A stretch of DNA of 23,940 nt, taken from contig JAOXYB010071501.1 of NCBI GenBank assembly GCA_028565635.1, positions 1-23,940 of the forward strand, read 5' to 3'. Position numbers and translations under genes: made by a program. Below, piece after piece: positions 9,601 through 17,200 of the stretch; positions within the stretch are counted from its first letter, which is position 1; each line of letters opens with the position of its first letter. The notes below the pieces were generated by a model. The model searched no databases, was not told where the DNA came from, and saw nothing but the letters and a program-made list of their open reading frames with translations. This stretch comes from Phoronis ovalis. Taxonomy: Eukaryota; Phoronida; Phoronidae.

Positions 9601-11828
9601 GTTGTCATTAAAAAGAATATATATACATGTACATAAAACAAATTAAACTAAGAACTTTCTGGATTTCTAAGTAATGCGAAGATTTCCTGACTGATTTGCA
9701 GAGCAGTGAAGAAAGTGCACCCAACGAGTGACTACTTCTGGGAACGTGTGTCACATACGGTAAAATCGCGAACTGCCGCAGAATGTCAAATGTATTATTA
9801 TAAAGATGCTGAAGTCGGCCCGAAGCAAAAGACTAAACAAGGTATTATACACAAAAAAAACTAATAAAAATTGTAACTACCGTGGATCTGGTAAAGCCTT
9901 TATGATGTTTAATCTTTTTGGTCTTTTGAACTGTATTTGAATGATTCCTTTGTGAGATGGCAGCTTTTTGCAGAGGGCTATCCCCATTATGCCCTTATAC
10001 AGCCCTTGTACGAGGGTCCCAGCAGTAGTATCATATTACTGGCACATGCAAGTAATATCTTTGATTTATAGTGTATAATCTTACTCTTGTCAAAATAAGT
10101 AATAATGTCTGGAGCTCCAGGCTTTTAGGGGGACATAGCGAGCTGGAAATATATTTTCCCTTTTTGTTTCAATGCTGCTATATATCTGAGTTCTGTCATT
10201 TGCTTGGTTTAAATGCTGACAAAAATAATCGTGTATACATGAGTTCTGTCATTTGCCTTGTTTAGATGCTGATAAAAATAAACGTGTAGAGTTGACAGGA
10301 AAAGTTGGAACAATGAAAAGAAAACGAGAACTACGGGAAATGATTGACCAACATGATATAGGTTATGAAGATGATATTTTTGATTCAACTCCGTTTAGAA
10401 CCCAGACATCTCGTAAGGTATGATTCAAGTACAATGTTTTCAACAAATTTTTTAGCTCTAAAGTGTCGAGTCATACTTCACTAAACTTGTTAGCTAACAG
10501 AAAATTAGCATTAGAACATCTGAAAATATTACATTTCGTCAAGCAACATTGTACATCTGGTTGCGTGCATGTTTCAAGTACATTGAATAGGTTAAAAAAC
10601 TGTATAGGGGGTAGATTTCTAGTTTTGAAAAGAATAAAATATCTCATCCAAGAAAATAGTGACTCTTCATTCAAGAAATATGTAAAAAAAAATGGTGAAA
10701 GATATTAGGAAAAACATTTGAGCATTCTGATGCTATTAAAAATGCCTGTCACCTTCATGTTCTTTAAAATAAATATGCTAGCATCAGGTATACAGTGCCT
10801 CATCAAAATTTCATAGAGACTGTTCATGTATGTTTCTAGATCCCACGACTACAAGATCCCGAGGAAGAAGACAGTGATGAGGAAGACGACTGGAATGTAC
10901 AACCCAGTAAAACACCAACTTCAGCTGATTTCCGCACACCATCCTCCAGGTTTTACATGCAGCCGGTATCAGAGAAAAAAACTCCTTATTCTAACCTGAC
11001 AAGTCCAGGTTTGCTACAGTCTGTTAACAGGTAAGGTGGATAACATTTGTATTGGCTTGTAGTAATTGGTTATTGGGTATTCTTTGTGGGTACCAGCAGA
11101 TGAATGTGAAATTTATCCTGTACTGTAAATATAACTAAGTAGCATTACACAGTAATTTTCTGTTTTAGAAATGCGGTTGATCTGTATATTAATCGTCTCA
11201 AGAAGGCACCAAAAGGAAGAGTCATTTTGAGCAGGCAGAAGGTTTGTTGCGTTTTCAATCTGTTAAAAAATCAAGTAAATAGAAATTAAGATAAACCTAA
11301 AATGTGCAATTTGCCTCGTACTGGACACAACATAATGTAAATATCATGGCTCCACATAAAGTTAAACATTATATTTGGGAAACTGAAAAGAAATAATTGT
11401 TGCTTAGTTTGTTTTATCATGACATTTTGAAAAAAAAATTTATTGAAAATTCATGTAAAATTACTTGGAAATTGAAATCAGTGATAAAGCAGTTGAACAA
11501 AAAAGGCAAAAATAACATTTGTCAGAAAAACCACAACCCAATAATTCAGTAAAATGAAATACTGTATGCTAGTAAGGTTTTGCCAAATAATGATATGATA
11601 TACAGATTGGTTTCCGGTATGAGATCCAATTTGTGTCACGGAAATATTGAGAATCTAATAATCACCGTTGACTTATCAAAAAGTTAATATTATTTTTTTC
11701 AGCCATCGCATGGGGTAAAGTTAACCGCAAGTCAGGCAAAAGTAAACTCAGAACTGTTTGATGTCCAGACGATTTCTGACCAGGATTCAGAGGAAGAACC
11801 AGATTACTATTGGTCAGATGCTGATTGA
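2296..11828 (+). CDS. MIS18BP1: KNL2/MIS18BP1 centromere protein (13 exons, 5'-partial)
   Basis: CDS = join(2296-3605, 4606-4739, 5504-6082, 6545-6733, 6842-7000, 7612-7745, 7905-7992, 8576-9200, 9702-9841, 10266-10417, 10840-11030, 11169-11241, 11703-11828). All introns are GT-AG, and the joined length is 3900 nt with no internal stop: 1299 residues plus TGA. Seen, in window-protein numbering: SANTA domain ~415-507, CENP-C-like motif ~689-711, SANT/Myb domain ~1061-1106, acidic Ser clusters, and an acidic C-terminus ending YYWSDAD. Known of the family: SANTA plus SANT marks KNL2/M18BP1, a nuclear, centromeric subunit of the Mis18 complex that recruits the CENP-A chaperone after mitosis. Human MIS18BP1 is about 1130 residues, so this protein is longer. 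The first exon starts at an acceptor site with no initiator in frame before it, so the 5' end, which should hold the Mis18-binding N-terminus, lies upstream. Exon joins were deduced by eye from frame and splice sites, without transcript evidence. Confidence 0.94.
4171..4193 (+). repeat. Direct repeat flanking the hairpin, left copy
   Basis: This 23-nt segment, starting ATCAAATGAACATT, recurs at 4351-4373 with three differences. The two copies bracket the 4191-4329 hairpin, with the left copy overlapping its first 3 bp. It may be a trace of duplication or of insertion. Confidence 0.8.
4191..4329 (+). repeat. Near-perfect 69-bp inverted repeat (hairpin)
   Basis: The left arm 4191-4259 and right arm 4261-4329 are reverse complements except at two positions, with a single base (G4260) between them. 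The outer ends are GATATC. In RNA transcribed from the + strand both exceptions are G-U pairs, so the pre-mRNA could fold into one continuous stem. It could be a palindromic mobile element (foldback/MITE type) or a hairpin-RNA source. Confidence 0.96.
4351..4373 (+). repeat. Direct repeat flanking the hairpin, right copy
   Basis: Right-hand partner of 4171-4193, 180 bp downstream, with 20 of 23 positions identical. Confidence 0.8.
4606..4739 (+). CDS. MIS18BP1: MIS18BP1 exon 2: core of SANTA domain
   Basis: A 134-nt exon between a TTTCCAG acceptor (ends 4605) and a GTATGG donor at 4740. It completes Val437 and ends phase 1 in the codon for Gly482. The peptide carries the SANTA hallmark WWHSS (444-448) followed by RI, an S-S-G turn, VYNL and a glycine near the end. 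This is the central beta-rich part of the domain. The in-frame open sequence upstream (4391-4605) is intronic read-through. Confidence 0.95.
4740..5503 (+). other. MIS18BP1 intron 2
   Basis: A 764-nt AT-rich intron. It holds a short (CT)n run near 5391-5402 and a 12-bp perfect palindrome (GGTCATATGACC) near 5305. No RNA gene or exon is seen. Confidence 0.88.
5504..6082 (+). CDS. MIS18BP1: MIS18BP1 exon 3: SANTA C-terminus and Ser-rich linker with 12-residue duplication
   Basis: A 579-nt exon. The acceptor is TTATTTAAG (ends 5503). The donor is the weaker GTTAGC at 6083, and an in-frame stop follows at once. Residues 483-507 finish SANTA with the typical FRYGFSANW pattern (Phe-x-Tyr-Gly-Phe, Trp499). 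Then comes an Asn run and a duplicated 12-residue unit, YKLESQRSSVRT, at 548-571. A Ser/Glu-rich and then Lys-rich linker follows. The exon ends phase 1. The linker looks disordered; no further domain is visible. Confidence 0.94.
5701..5772 (+). repeat. MIS18BP1: In-frame 36-bp tandem duplication in coding exon
   Basis: Copy 1 (5701-5736) and copy 2 (5737-5772) differ at two bases only, both silent. Each encodes YKLESQRSSVRT. This is a recent in-frame duplication in the linker after the SANTA domain. Confidence 0.97.
6083..6544 (+). other. MIS18BP1 intron 3
   Basis: A 462-nt intron with a weak GTTAGC donor. It includes the 34-bp tandem duplication at 6400-6467 upstream of the acceptor. Nothing else is recognised. 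Confidence 0.88.
6400..6467 (+). repeat. 34-bp tandem duplication in intron 3
   Basis: The unit beginning TAGTCATTTTCCTGCTGCC is present at 6400-6433 and again at 6434-6467, essentially identical. The copies end about 78 bp before the exon 4 acceptor, in the region where branch points lie or just upstream of it. Confidence 0.95.
6545..6733 (+). CDS. MIS18BP1: MIS18BP1 exon 4: CENP-C-like motif
   Basis: A 189-nt exon with acceptor TCATTTCAG (ends 6544) and donor GTAAGT at 6734, phase 1 on both sides. Residues 689-711 form a CENP-C-like motif: basic RTARGRS, then KPQLAWW, then QRVVYN. Known of the family: in CENP-C and in chicken, frog and plant KNL2, an arginine anchor docks on the H2A/H2B acidic patch, and a downstream aromatic pair reads the CENP-A tail. 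Here Arg692 or Arg694 and Trp702-Trp703 are the likely equivalents. Because it occupies its own phase-1 exon, the motif could be skipped without shifting the frame. Confidence 0.93.
6586..6654 (+). other. MIS18BP1: CENP-C-like motif (CENP-A nucleosome-binding)
   Basis: Sub-feature of exon 4. The layout is basic residues with an Arg anchor, a Lys-Pro spacer, a Trp-Trp pair (702-703), then Gln-Arg-Val-Val-Tyr. This matches the general CENP-C motif (Arg, Pro, aromatic-Trp, Arg) as recognised by eye. Direct CENP-A nucleosome binding is inferred from studied KNL2 homologues. Confidence 0.87.
6842..7000 (+). CDS. MIS18BP1: MIS18BP1 exon 5: basic/acidic linker
   Basis: A 159-nt exon with acceptor TTTTTTTCAG (ends 6841) and donor GTATGA at 7001, phase 1 on both sides. 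It begins with a Lys/Arg-rich stretch (RKPRKVKKSK) that could act as a nuclear localisation or DNA-contact patch. An acidic Ser cluster follows (DESDSSTLESDSD) that fits casein-kinase-2-type sites, then KSPIDY, a proline-directed site. No folded domain is visible. Confidence 0.9.
7001..7611 (+). other. MIS18BP1 intron 5
   Basis: A 611-nt intron, less AT-rich than its neighbours. It has a repeated phrase ATTGGAA..ATTGTCTA (near 7141 and 7200) and could contain mobile-element debris. No exon in frame is needed here, because exons 5 and 6 join cleanly. Confidence 0.85.
7612..7745 (+). CDS. MIS18BP1: MIS18BP1 exon 6: Lys-rich linker
   Basis: A 134-nt exon with acceptor ATTTTAG (ends 7611) and donor GTACTT at 7746. 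It enters in phase 1 and leaves at a codon boundary. It encodes residues 792-835, which are Lys/Ser/Glu-rich with no recognisable fold. The assignment rests on frame continuity with exons 5 and 7 and on the splice sites. Confidence 0.87.
7905..7992 (+). CDS. MIS18BP1: MIS18BP1 exon 7: short acidic Ser linker
   Basis: An 88-nt exon, the second shortest, with acceptor ATCGCAG (ends 7904) and donor GTAAGT at 7993. It encodes residues 836-864 and starts the codon for Asp865. It holds LSDSDSKAGS, then a basic patch (KKKTRKE), then LDTSDLFS. It is too short to identify alone, but it is exactly in frame between its neighbours and repeats the SDSD theme of exons 5 and 8. Confidence 0.87.
7993..8575 (+). 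other. MIS18BP1 intron 7
   Basis: A 583-nt AT-rich intron. It has several candidate AG acceptors near its end; 8574-8575 is the one that keeps the frame. No other feature is seen. Confidence 0.85.
8576..9200 (+). CDS. MIS18BP1: MIS18BP1 exon 8: linker and first helix of SANT domain
   Basis: A 625-nt exon. The acceptor I chose is TTTGGTTTAG (ends 8575) because it alone continues the reading frame from exon 7 (Asp865-Asn-Leu-Glu-Ser-Pro). Two other AG sites just upstream (near 8540 and 8549) would break or lengthen the join. The donor is GTAAGA at 9201, phase 2. Residues 866-1058 are a long Lys/Ser linker with another acidic Ser cluster (TESESDSDS). Residues 1061-1073 open the SANT/Myb repeat with SPW and an acidic helix; Trp1063 is the first core tryptophan. 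Confidence 0.92.
9201..9701 (+). other. MIS18BP1 intron 8
   Basis: A 501-nt AT-rich intron that splits the SANT domain after the first helix. No repeat or RNA gene is recognised. Confidence 0.9.
9702..9841 (+). CDS. MIS18BP1: MIS18BP1 exon 9: SANT/Myb domain helices 2 and 3
   Basis: A 140-nt exon with acceptor GATTTGCAG (ends 9701) and donor GTATTA at 9842. It enters in phase 2 and leaves in phase 1. With the end of exon 8 it forms a SANT domain: W1063 in helix 1, FWERV (Trp1086) in helix 2, then KSRTAAEC turning into helix 3 with an aromatic triplet YYY (1104-1106) where the third core Trp usually sits. SANT domains mostly bind histone tails or proteins; here it marks the KNL2/M18BP1 family. 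Confidence 0.95.
9842..10265 (+). other. MIS18BP1 intron 9
   Basis: A 424-nt intron. Its 3' end includes a dead copy of the acceptor and exon start at 10187-10235, from a 53-bp tandem duplication. Confidence 0.9.
10187..10288 (+). repeat. 53-bp-offset tandem duplication across a splice acceptor
   Basis: Copy 1 (10187-10235) and copy 2 (10240-10288) match at 44 of 49 positions. Copy 2 holds the working TTTAG acceptor (10265) and the first codons of exon 10. Copy 1 has TTTAA at the same place, so it lacks the AG. Confidence 0.93.
10266..10417 (+). CDS. MIS18BP1: MIS18BP1 exon 10: post-SANT conserved region
   Basis: A 152-nt exon with acceptor CTTGTTTAG (ends 10265) and donor GTATGA at 10418. 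It enters in phase 1 and leaves at a codon boundary. It encodes a basic helix-like stretch (KRKRELREMIDQHD), then acidic YEDDIFDSTPFRT. Similar basic-then-acidic sequence following SANT is expected in the family. The acceptor and first codons are duplicated 53 bp upstream; see findings. Confidence 0.92.
10418..10839 (+). other. MIS18BP1 intron 10
   Basis: A 422-nt intron. It contains an 81-codon open stretch (10463-10708) with unremarkable composition, which I take as chance. Exons 10 and 11 join in frame without it. Confidence 0.85.
10840..11030 (+). CDS. MIS18BP1: MIS18BP1 exon 11: acidic region with four proline-directed sites
   Basis: A 191-nt exon with acceptor GTTTCTAG (ends 10839) and donor GTAAGG at 11031. 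It starts at a codon boundary and leaves in phase 2. It encodes residues 1171-1233: an acidic run (EEEDSDEEDDW), then KTPTS, RTPSS, KTPYS and TSPGL. This is a dense cluster of Thr/Ser-Pro sites at T1195, T1203, T1218 and S1225. CDK-controlled timing is known for human MIS18BP1; use of these particular sites is inferred. Confidence 0.92.
11169..11241 (+). CDS. MIS18BP1: MIS18BP1 exon 12: short conserved-looking helix
   Basis: A 73-nt exon, the shortest, with acceptor TGTTTTAG (ends 11168) and donor GTTTGT at 11242. It enters in phase 2 and leaves at a codon boundary. It encodes NAVDLYINRLKKAPKG and RVILSRQK, an amphipathic helix followed by a basic strand. It is in frame on both sides. Confidence 0.9.
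11242..11702 (+). other. MIS18BP1 intron 12
   Basis: A 461-nt AT-rich intron with the least typical donor (GTTTGT) and a long T-tract before the acceptor. Nothing else is seen. Confidence 0.88.
11703..11828 (+). CDS. MIS18BP1: MIS18BP1 last coding exon with stop
   Basis: The coding part is 126 nt after a long T-tract and CAG acceptor (ends 11702). It encodes 41 residues and ends at TGA (11826-11828). The C-terminus is acidic and aromatic: DSEEEPDYYWSDAD. An exposed acidic/aromatic tail like this is often a protein-binding peptide, but no partner can be named from sequence. The exon continues as 3' UTR. Confidence 0.93.
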   Translation, partial: PSHGVKLTASQAKVNSELFDVQTISDQDSEEEPDYYWSDAD

Positions 11829-13140
11829 CCATTGCCTGTTATCACTGTCACTGCAATTTGCAAAAAGAAATTATGTTTTTTAGCTTGCGATATTATAACC
11901 ATGCCATTCAAAATTGTTTGAGTTTGACTTGACCCTCTTTGAAACTGAAAACGGAGCCGGGTGATTTTAGATACAAGTATGAAAAATACAAAGGAATAAA
12001 ATCGTGACCCAACCTGTTAAAGGGCGAGCTGGAGGTGTGCACCAGAAAACTGTTAAATAACTAAGAATTATCTCCCCTTTTTTGGGAAAACCCATCAAGG
12101 CATAGGTGTGCCGGACACAATTGCGGACAGTTGCTAAATTAAGAATTATCATGATCTCCCCGAATTAAAAAAATAAAATAAGGTGGCAGTTGGAAAAGAG
12201 AATGGTTAAATTCAGAACTGTTACATTGTTTTTGTTTGCATGTAAGGAAAAACTTTCTTTCAGCTTTTTTTCTTTGAATAATAAGACCTGTTGAATGCTC
12301 ATCAAAATGAATACATCGTTATACATGAAAAGACCCAAATCATTCAATAAGTTACATGCTGGATAGTATAATTTTATTATTAAACTGCATAGCTAAACAG
12401 AAACAGAAAATAAACAGCAAACAAATATTCACTAGTTCCTGCTGAAATGTATCCAGTAAGTGTAACGCAAATGTTCATGATGTTCAGGAATTATTCGACC
12501 TTGCTCAGCCCGAAGATGATCATCGGGTAATAGTTTCACTACATTTAGCATCTCTATTTACATTTCTCGCTCCAATCTTTTCTAGTACAAAAATGTTTGT
12601 GCACATTCATCTTGATCTAAAATTCGTGTAAAATATTATGTTACATTACCTAGTTAAATTTTTCATTAAGTCTTGCTCATTCAGTGTCACAGTGGAAACA
12701 GTTGCACAGTGGATTTTGATAGCACAACGTCAGGATTTAAAACAGTACTGTAGTTAGGGTCAGTATTTCACATCCAGTACTGGGAGTCAGTCATGATGAT
12801 GATTAGTGTGCATCCATTGATTACAGTTTGGAGTCATAAGATTTATTGTTAACTTTATACTTGCTCTTTGATACCATTTGTGTACTTTTGTTTATTTTAT
12901 GGGGAATGTATTATTGTTAGATAATAGTGAATAGTTTTTGTGTACTTTTAGATTATAACTAAGCCCCTGAGACTAATATAACTAAATTATTTAAATAATT
13001 TAATATGAGCTATTTTTTTACTGATAATGGTTACCTTCTAGTTGAAATTTAGTATAGTTTGATGTTTTCATTTGTTCTGAGAAGTGAAATATAGCCAGTT
13101 AATCAATAAATCCTGCTTGAAATTTTTAGAATATTGTATC
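11829..13140 (+). other. MIS18BP1 3' UTR and 3' flank
   Basis: Non-coding after the TGA. AATAAA hexamers occur at 11995, 12172, 12409 and 13105, so the true 3' end cannot be fixed by eye. A diverged repeat with a 71-bp offset (AGGTGTGC at 12033 and 12104, each followed by AAGAATTAT and CTCCCC) lies in the first part. Confidence 0.6.
11995..12000 (+). promoter_or_regulatory. First AATAAA polyadenylation signal after MIS18BP1 stop
   Basis: A canonical AATAAA 167 bp after the stop codon. It is a plausible cleavage signal; the later hexamers at 12172, 12409 and 13105 are alternatives. Confidence 0.45.
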
Positions 13141-13151
13141 TGTAAAAAATC

Positions 13152-13163
13152 CAAGATGGCGGC
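13152..13163 (+). promoter_or_regulatory. YY1-type box
   Basis: CAAGATGGCGGC matches the known YY1 consensus (AANATGGCGGC). Such boxes are common in metazoan promoters just downstream of transcription starts, but also occur in mobile elements. Function here is unproven. Confidence 0.4.
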
Positions 13164-13539
13164 TATTTTGGGCACAACGAATATAAGGATCCGGATAATA
13201 AGGCAGATAAGGGTGTTCTATTACTTGCAACAAATAGATTAAATGTGAATTGAAATTTTTATCAATCACGACGAAGATACAATATACATTTGAATTTAAA
13301 GAGAATTTATTTGAAACAAAACGTAGTAAAGAAGTTAACGAAAGAATATGACTACAAAATGCTTTCCACCGACTTATAGAATATCATAGCTTCCCCGTTA
13401 GTCAAAAAAATAGTTCTTTAACAAAAAGGCACTCAAAGCTAAAATATTAAAATTACGCACTCAAGCTACGAAGGGCAGAAAACTTGCAAATATGTGTAAA
13501 CAATATGTATGCTATAAATTTAAGGTGGTATTGACCGTG

Positions 13540-13900
13540 AGTCAATGGAGGGAGGAAGCATCGTGTGATCTAACCAACCACGTCAACTGTTTTGGCTCCT
13601 GATATACTGTTTATCCGCCGTCGAGGTTACTTAGAAGACATGGTACTTGTCTACGTGTGATCATGACAAGCAATTGTAAAAATTTTCATCCAAAAATGAA
13701 GTGACGTCTCGCGTTCCAAGCAACGGTTAGTTTTAAACATTTAAAAATGTCACAAGTTGATTGGTGGCATGTACATAAAATATGAGCACGCTATTATGTG
13801 AGAGATCAATATGGTGACCACCCCTTTACATTTATAACAATGAGCATAATTTATCATTAAGCATCATGACATAATTGGACTTGGAAGACTGGACAAGGTA
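13540..13900 (+). other. Promoter-like stretch ending in an orphan splice donor
   Basis: This stretch is less AT-rich than its surroundings. It contains a CRE-like TGACGTCT (13702-13709), an ATTGG box near 13760, and AAG|GTAAGT with GT at 13899. It could be the promoter and non-coding first exon of a downstream gene whose next exon is outside the window. No protein evidence supports this. Confidence 0.25.
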
Positions 13901-14065
13901 AGTTGATTCATTATAAGTCGATCACTTATTCAAATTTACGCGAGTTAATTTAACAATAAAATTCTTACGTCTAATTAATGAATCAGCTGTCCGCATGGGG
14001 GCATGCTACGTATGCACTCTTGATGTATCCTACAAGTGTGGTGTAATTCCTTGGAGGTTGCGAAG

Positions 14066-14254
14066 ATGGCTTTAGGTTATAGTGGTCACAGGGTGGTAAT
14101 TACTGTAACCAGATCATTGCTGATACACGTCAGAACTCTTACCACTCTGTATAATAAACGTAGGCCTCCAGTAGCGCTGTACGGCATATTGGTTGTTTTG
14201 TTATCTGTCGATATTTCTCAGTCACCAGTTGGACAACTGTTGAGAGAAGCATGA
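14066..14254 (+). CDS. Candidate small ORF, 62 residues, unknown
   Basis: An ATG in a strong initiation context (GCGAAGATGG: purine at -3, G at +4) opens 62 codons ending TGA. The peptide has a basic N-terminal half and a hydrophobic run (LYGILVVLLSV), like a small membrane-anchored or mitochondrial protein. Base composition is more balanced than the flanks. I recognise no family, and an ORF of this size can arise by chance or belong to a repeat. Confidence 0.2.
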   Translation: MALGYSGHRVVITVTRSLLIHVRTLTTLYNKRRPPVALYGILVVLLSVDISQSPVGQLLREA

Positions 14255-17200
14255 CTGACTAAAAAAATATATAACCACTTACTAATGGATGTTTGTGTGT
14301 TTTTAAATTAAAAATGGACTAGTTGCTTGCACTTGGTGTTGTTAGTGACAATTAACCCAATCGATACCACAATTCCACGTTTTGTGATTGAACAGCTCAA
14401 TTGTACGCATCGCACTTTTGCGATTCATAGCAAATGCAAAGCGCGAAATTAACTGCATTCAGTTTGTAAGCACTAACGCACCTAGTGCATGCAAATAGTC
14501 TTTTAAAAACTATGTAGTTCTCATGTACATGTAGTGCTATATTCATCAAGTGGAAATGCCGTATGGTGCCAGAAACATACAGTTACAATGGTGAAGCTAT
14601 ACCTTCTTAAGAAAACATACAGTATACAATCACTTGTTTGCTGATTAGATATCCCACAAGCCCTTATCAGTTCTCCGTCCAGTAACTCGTTTATAGACCG
14701 GACGAACAAGTGACAAGGAAACGTGGTCAAGTTCGTACAAGTGGAAAAAGTGAGGTTATTGACTAATGTAGTACATAAGTAGGTAAATGGCGCACGAGTG
14801 CCAAGAAATTTATGTCAATGTCATATGAGCGACAAGAGGTCAAATGACGCCATAGCAGTGCATTATTGTTAAAGTATACATATGAGTCGAAGAGCTACAT
14901 TAAATAACACATCCCCATCACATTTTCATCTGACGTTTGGAATATTCTGGACATTCTTACTGCATGCTTTATCTTTTTAAAAAAAATAACTGATAAATCT
15001 TTATCTTAACTCTAAATTAAGTTAACACGGGTTAAAAATTAACAAACTTATATATGTAGTTTCTGTTTTACTCAAGGGAAGTAATACCTACCTTACATCT
15101 AAATCCACATCAAGTTAAATTTAATATTAGTAGTTCGAAAACGTATTTTGTCGCCATTTTATTATCCAGATATAATCATCCTTTTACAAGATTTTACAGT
15201 AGTTACAAACGGTAGATGATGACCAGCATCGCCACATTACATACCTAATTGCAATCAGGATCAAAGAAATTACCAATATGCTCCTGATGATGATGTGTAC
15301 AATCTAACATGTTCAAACAGCAGATCATTGCCATGCCCGAGCCCCACCTCCATCAATAGATTCAAATTTTAGACAAGCAGCTCATCGGTAGCATTAAGCT
15401 AAAATTTGAAACTTATTTTTTTTTTGCGTTGCAAGGATGGTGGTACGTATAACCACATTTAACACTCCTATTTCCCATATTGCAATTTAACTTTGTAAGT
15501 CCGTAACACAGTAACAAAACAAAGAAACCGTATTTAAGAGGATATTGTAATTAAGCTGATGTCAAACTTAAATGAAAATAAAATGATCTGTAAAAAGAGT
15601 AATATAATTACTCGCCATAAATTACAAAATTAGAATACGTAAGTGGTGATAGATCTTAAAAATTACATTTCTGCTCAGCAGATATGCTATATCATGCAAG
15701 TCAATTTTCTGAGAGAACGCCATCCACGTACAATAAAAATGAGCAAATATTTTGTAAATTCCAAGCGGAACATTCTTTTTGTAACTACACTAGAAGACAT
15801 GCATATTAAAATCCGGATTCCGTGAATCCGTTGTGCAAAACTTCATGGCATCCGCTGAAAATTGGACGTTATAACACTGTAACAATGACACTGTAGCAAA
15901 TTACATTTGAATATAGAACATTTTTACAACAAACAGTCACCTCTCAGCAATTTAGTAGTTGTCGAGGAAAACAAACCTAGGTATCAACCATATATATAAC
16001 CACTAGCTGGAGAAACGCAACTGCCTAATCTGCTGTGAATCGGCGATTATAGTATGCCACGTCACGGCGGCTCTAATATGTGGCATCAGAATATGATAAA
16101 TATAACCCTTATATGACTCCATCAATACATGTGGGTATGCGAATATATGACAAACTATTTATATGTAAATGAATGAATATTATAGATAATTCGTAGACGC
16201 TGGTTAAACTTACATGCATAAGTTAATTCATGAAAGGTGGATCTTGAGCATTTAATCGTTAAAACAGAAAATCAATGAAACTTGAAATAAAAATTACATC
16301 TTTATCCTCAAACAAAGCAGCTATTAAAAGTTGAAGAATTCTAAAAAGATTTCACATCAAACAGAATTCAGTCGTTTTCAGTAAAATAAAAACTTTGTTG
16401 TCATATTCGTGGCAAACGCGGAATATTAGAGACGTAACCTATAGATGACTTGTCTCTATGTCAATAAAACCGAAACTACATAGAAAGTTGCGTACTTGCC
16501 TGCTTTTTGAGTGTACTGTCATCAAGCTATATTTCGGCAAAACTAATGGCGTGTTTGTCTCTTTTACGTAGAGAACAGTTATTCAGTCTCACTGTAATTT
16601 GCTCAGAAAGTTTTTCCACAAAGAGTCAAAAATTCGCTAACTAAACGTTAGTAGAAATGAATAACATTGTGTCGTGATCAAATATCATCCACTTCAACAA
16701 ACTTGAATTCGGCGGATGTGTGGTCTATATTGATAGTTCGATGTTACGGTAGGATATGGTGGATGGTATGCGTGATTAAAGCTCTCTAATAACAACATAC
16801 TGGTTATTAAAAACTCGCGCCATGCAGGAGTCATCAGAAACAATAATTTACATTCGGGTTTCGTGAATGACCAATTTAGATAAGATTGCTACTTCTGCTT
16901 ATCGCAAATGAGAATGTTTTGTATTTTGTTTATTACTCCGTCACGACTGCATTATTATAAAATCTTGATCTATGTTACAAAGGTTTTTTTCGTATAAAGC
17001 AATTATGAAGTCACGCTACAAATGAAATATTGAAAAATCATGCTGTTGTGTGTTGAACAAAAAAAATCGGCTTACGAATTTAAATGCGAGGTCACTGCCA
17101 GGATATTTTAAGTTTTAGATAATATTTTAGTTCTGTCTTGTAAGAACAATAAGGGCACAAACACACATCTTTAATATTTTGATATGGTTCATTTGGCAGC

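Noticed and set aside
10463-10708. 81-codon open frame in intron 10, considered as an extra exon
   Set aside because: Exons 10 and 11 join in frame without it, and its composition is unlike the protein's linkers.
16053-16090. Short inverted repeat ATGCCAC/GTGGCAT, considered as a hairpin RNA
   Set aside because: Seven-base arms with a long loop occur often by chance.
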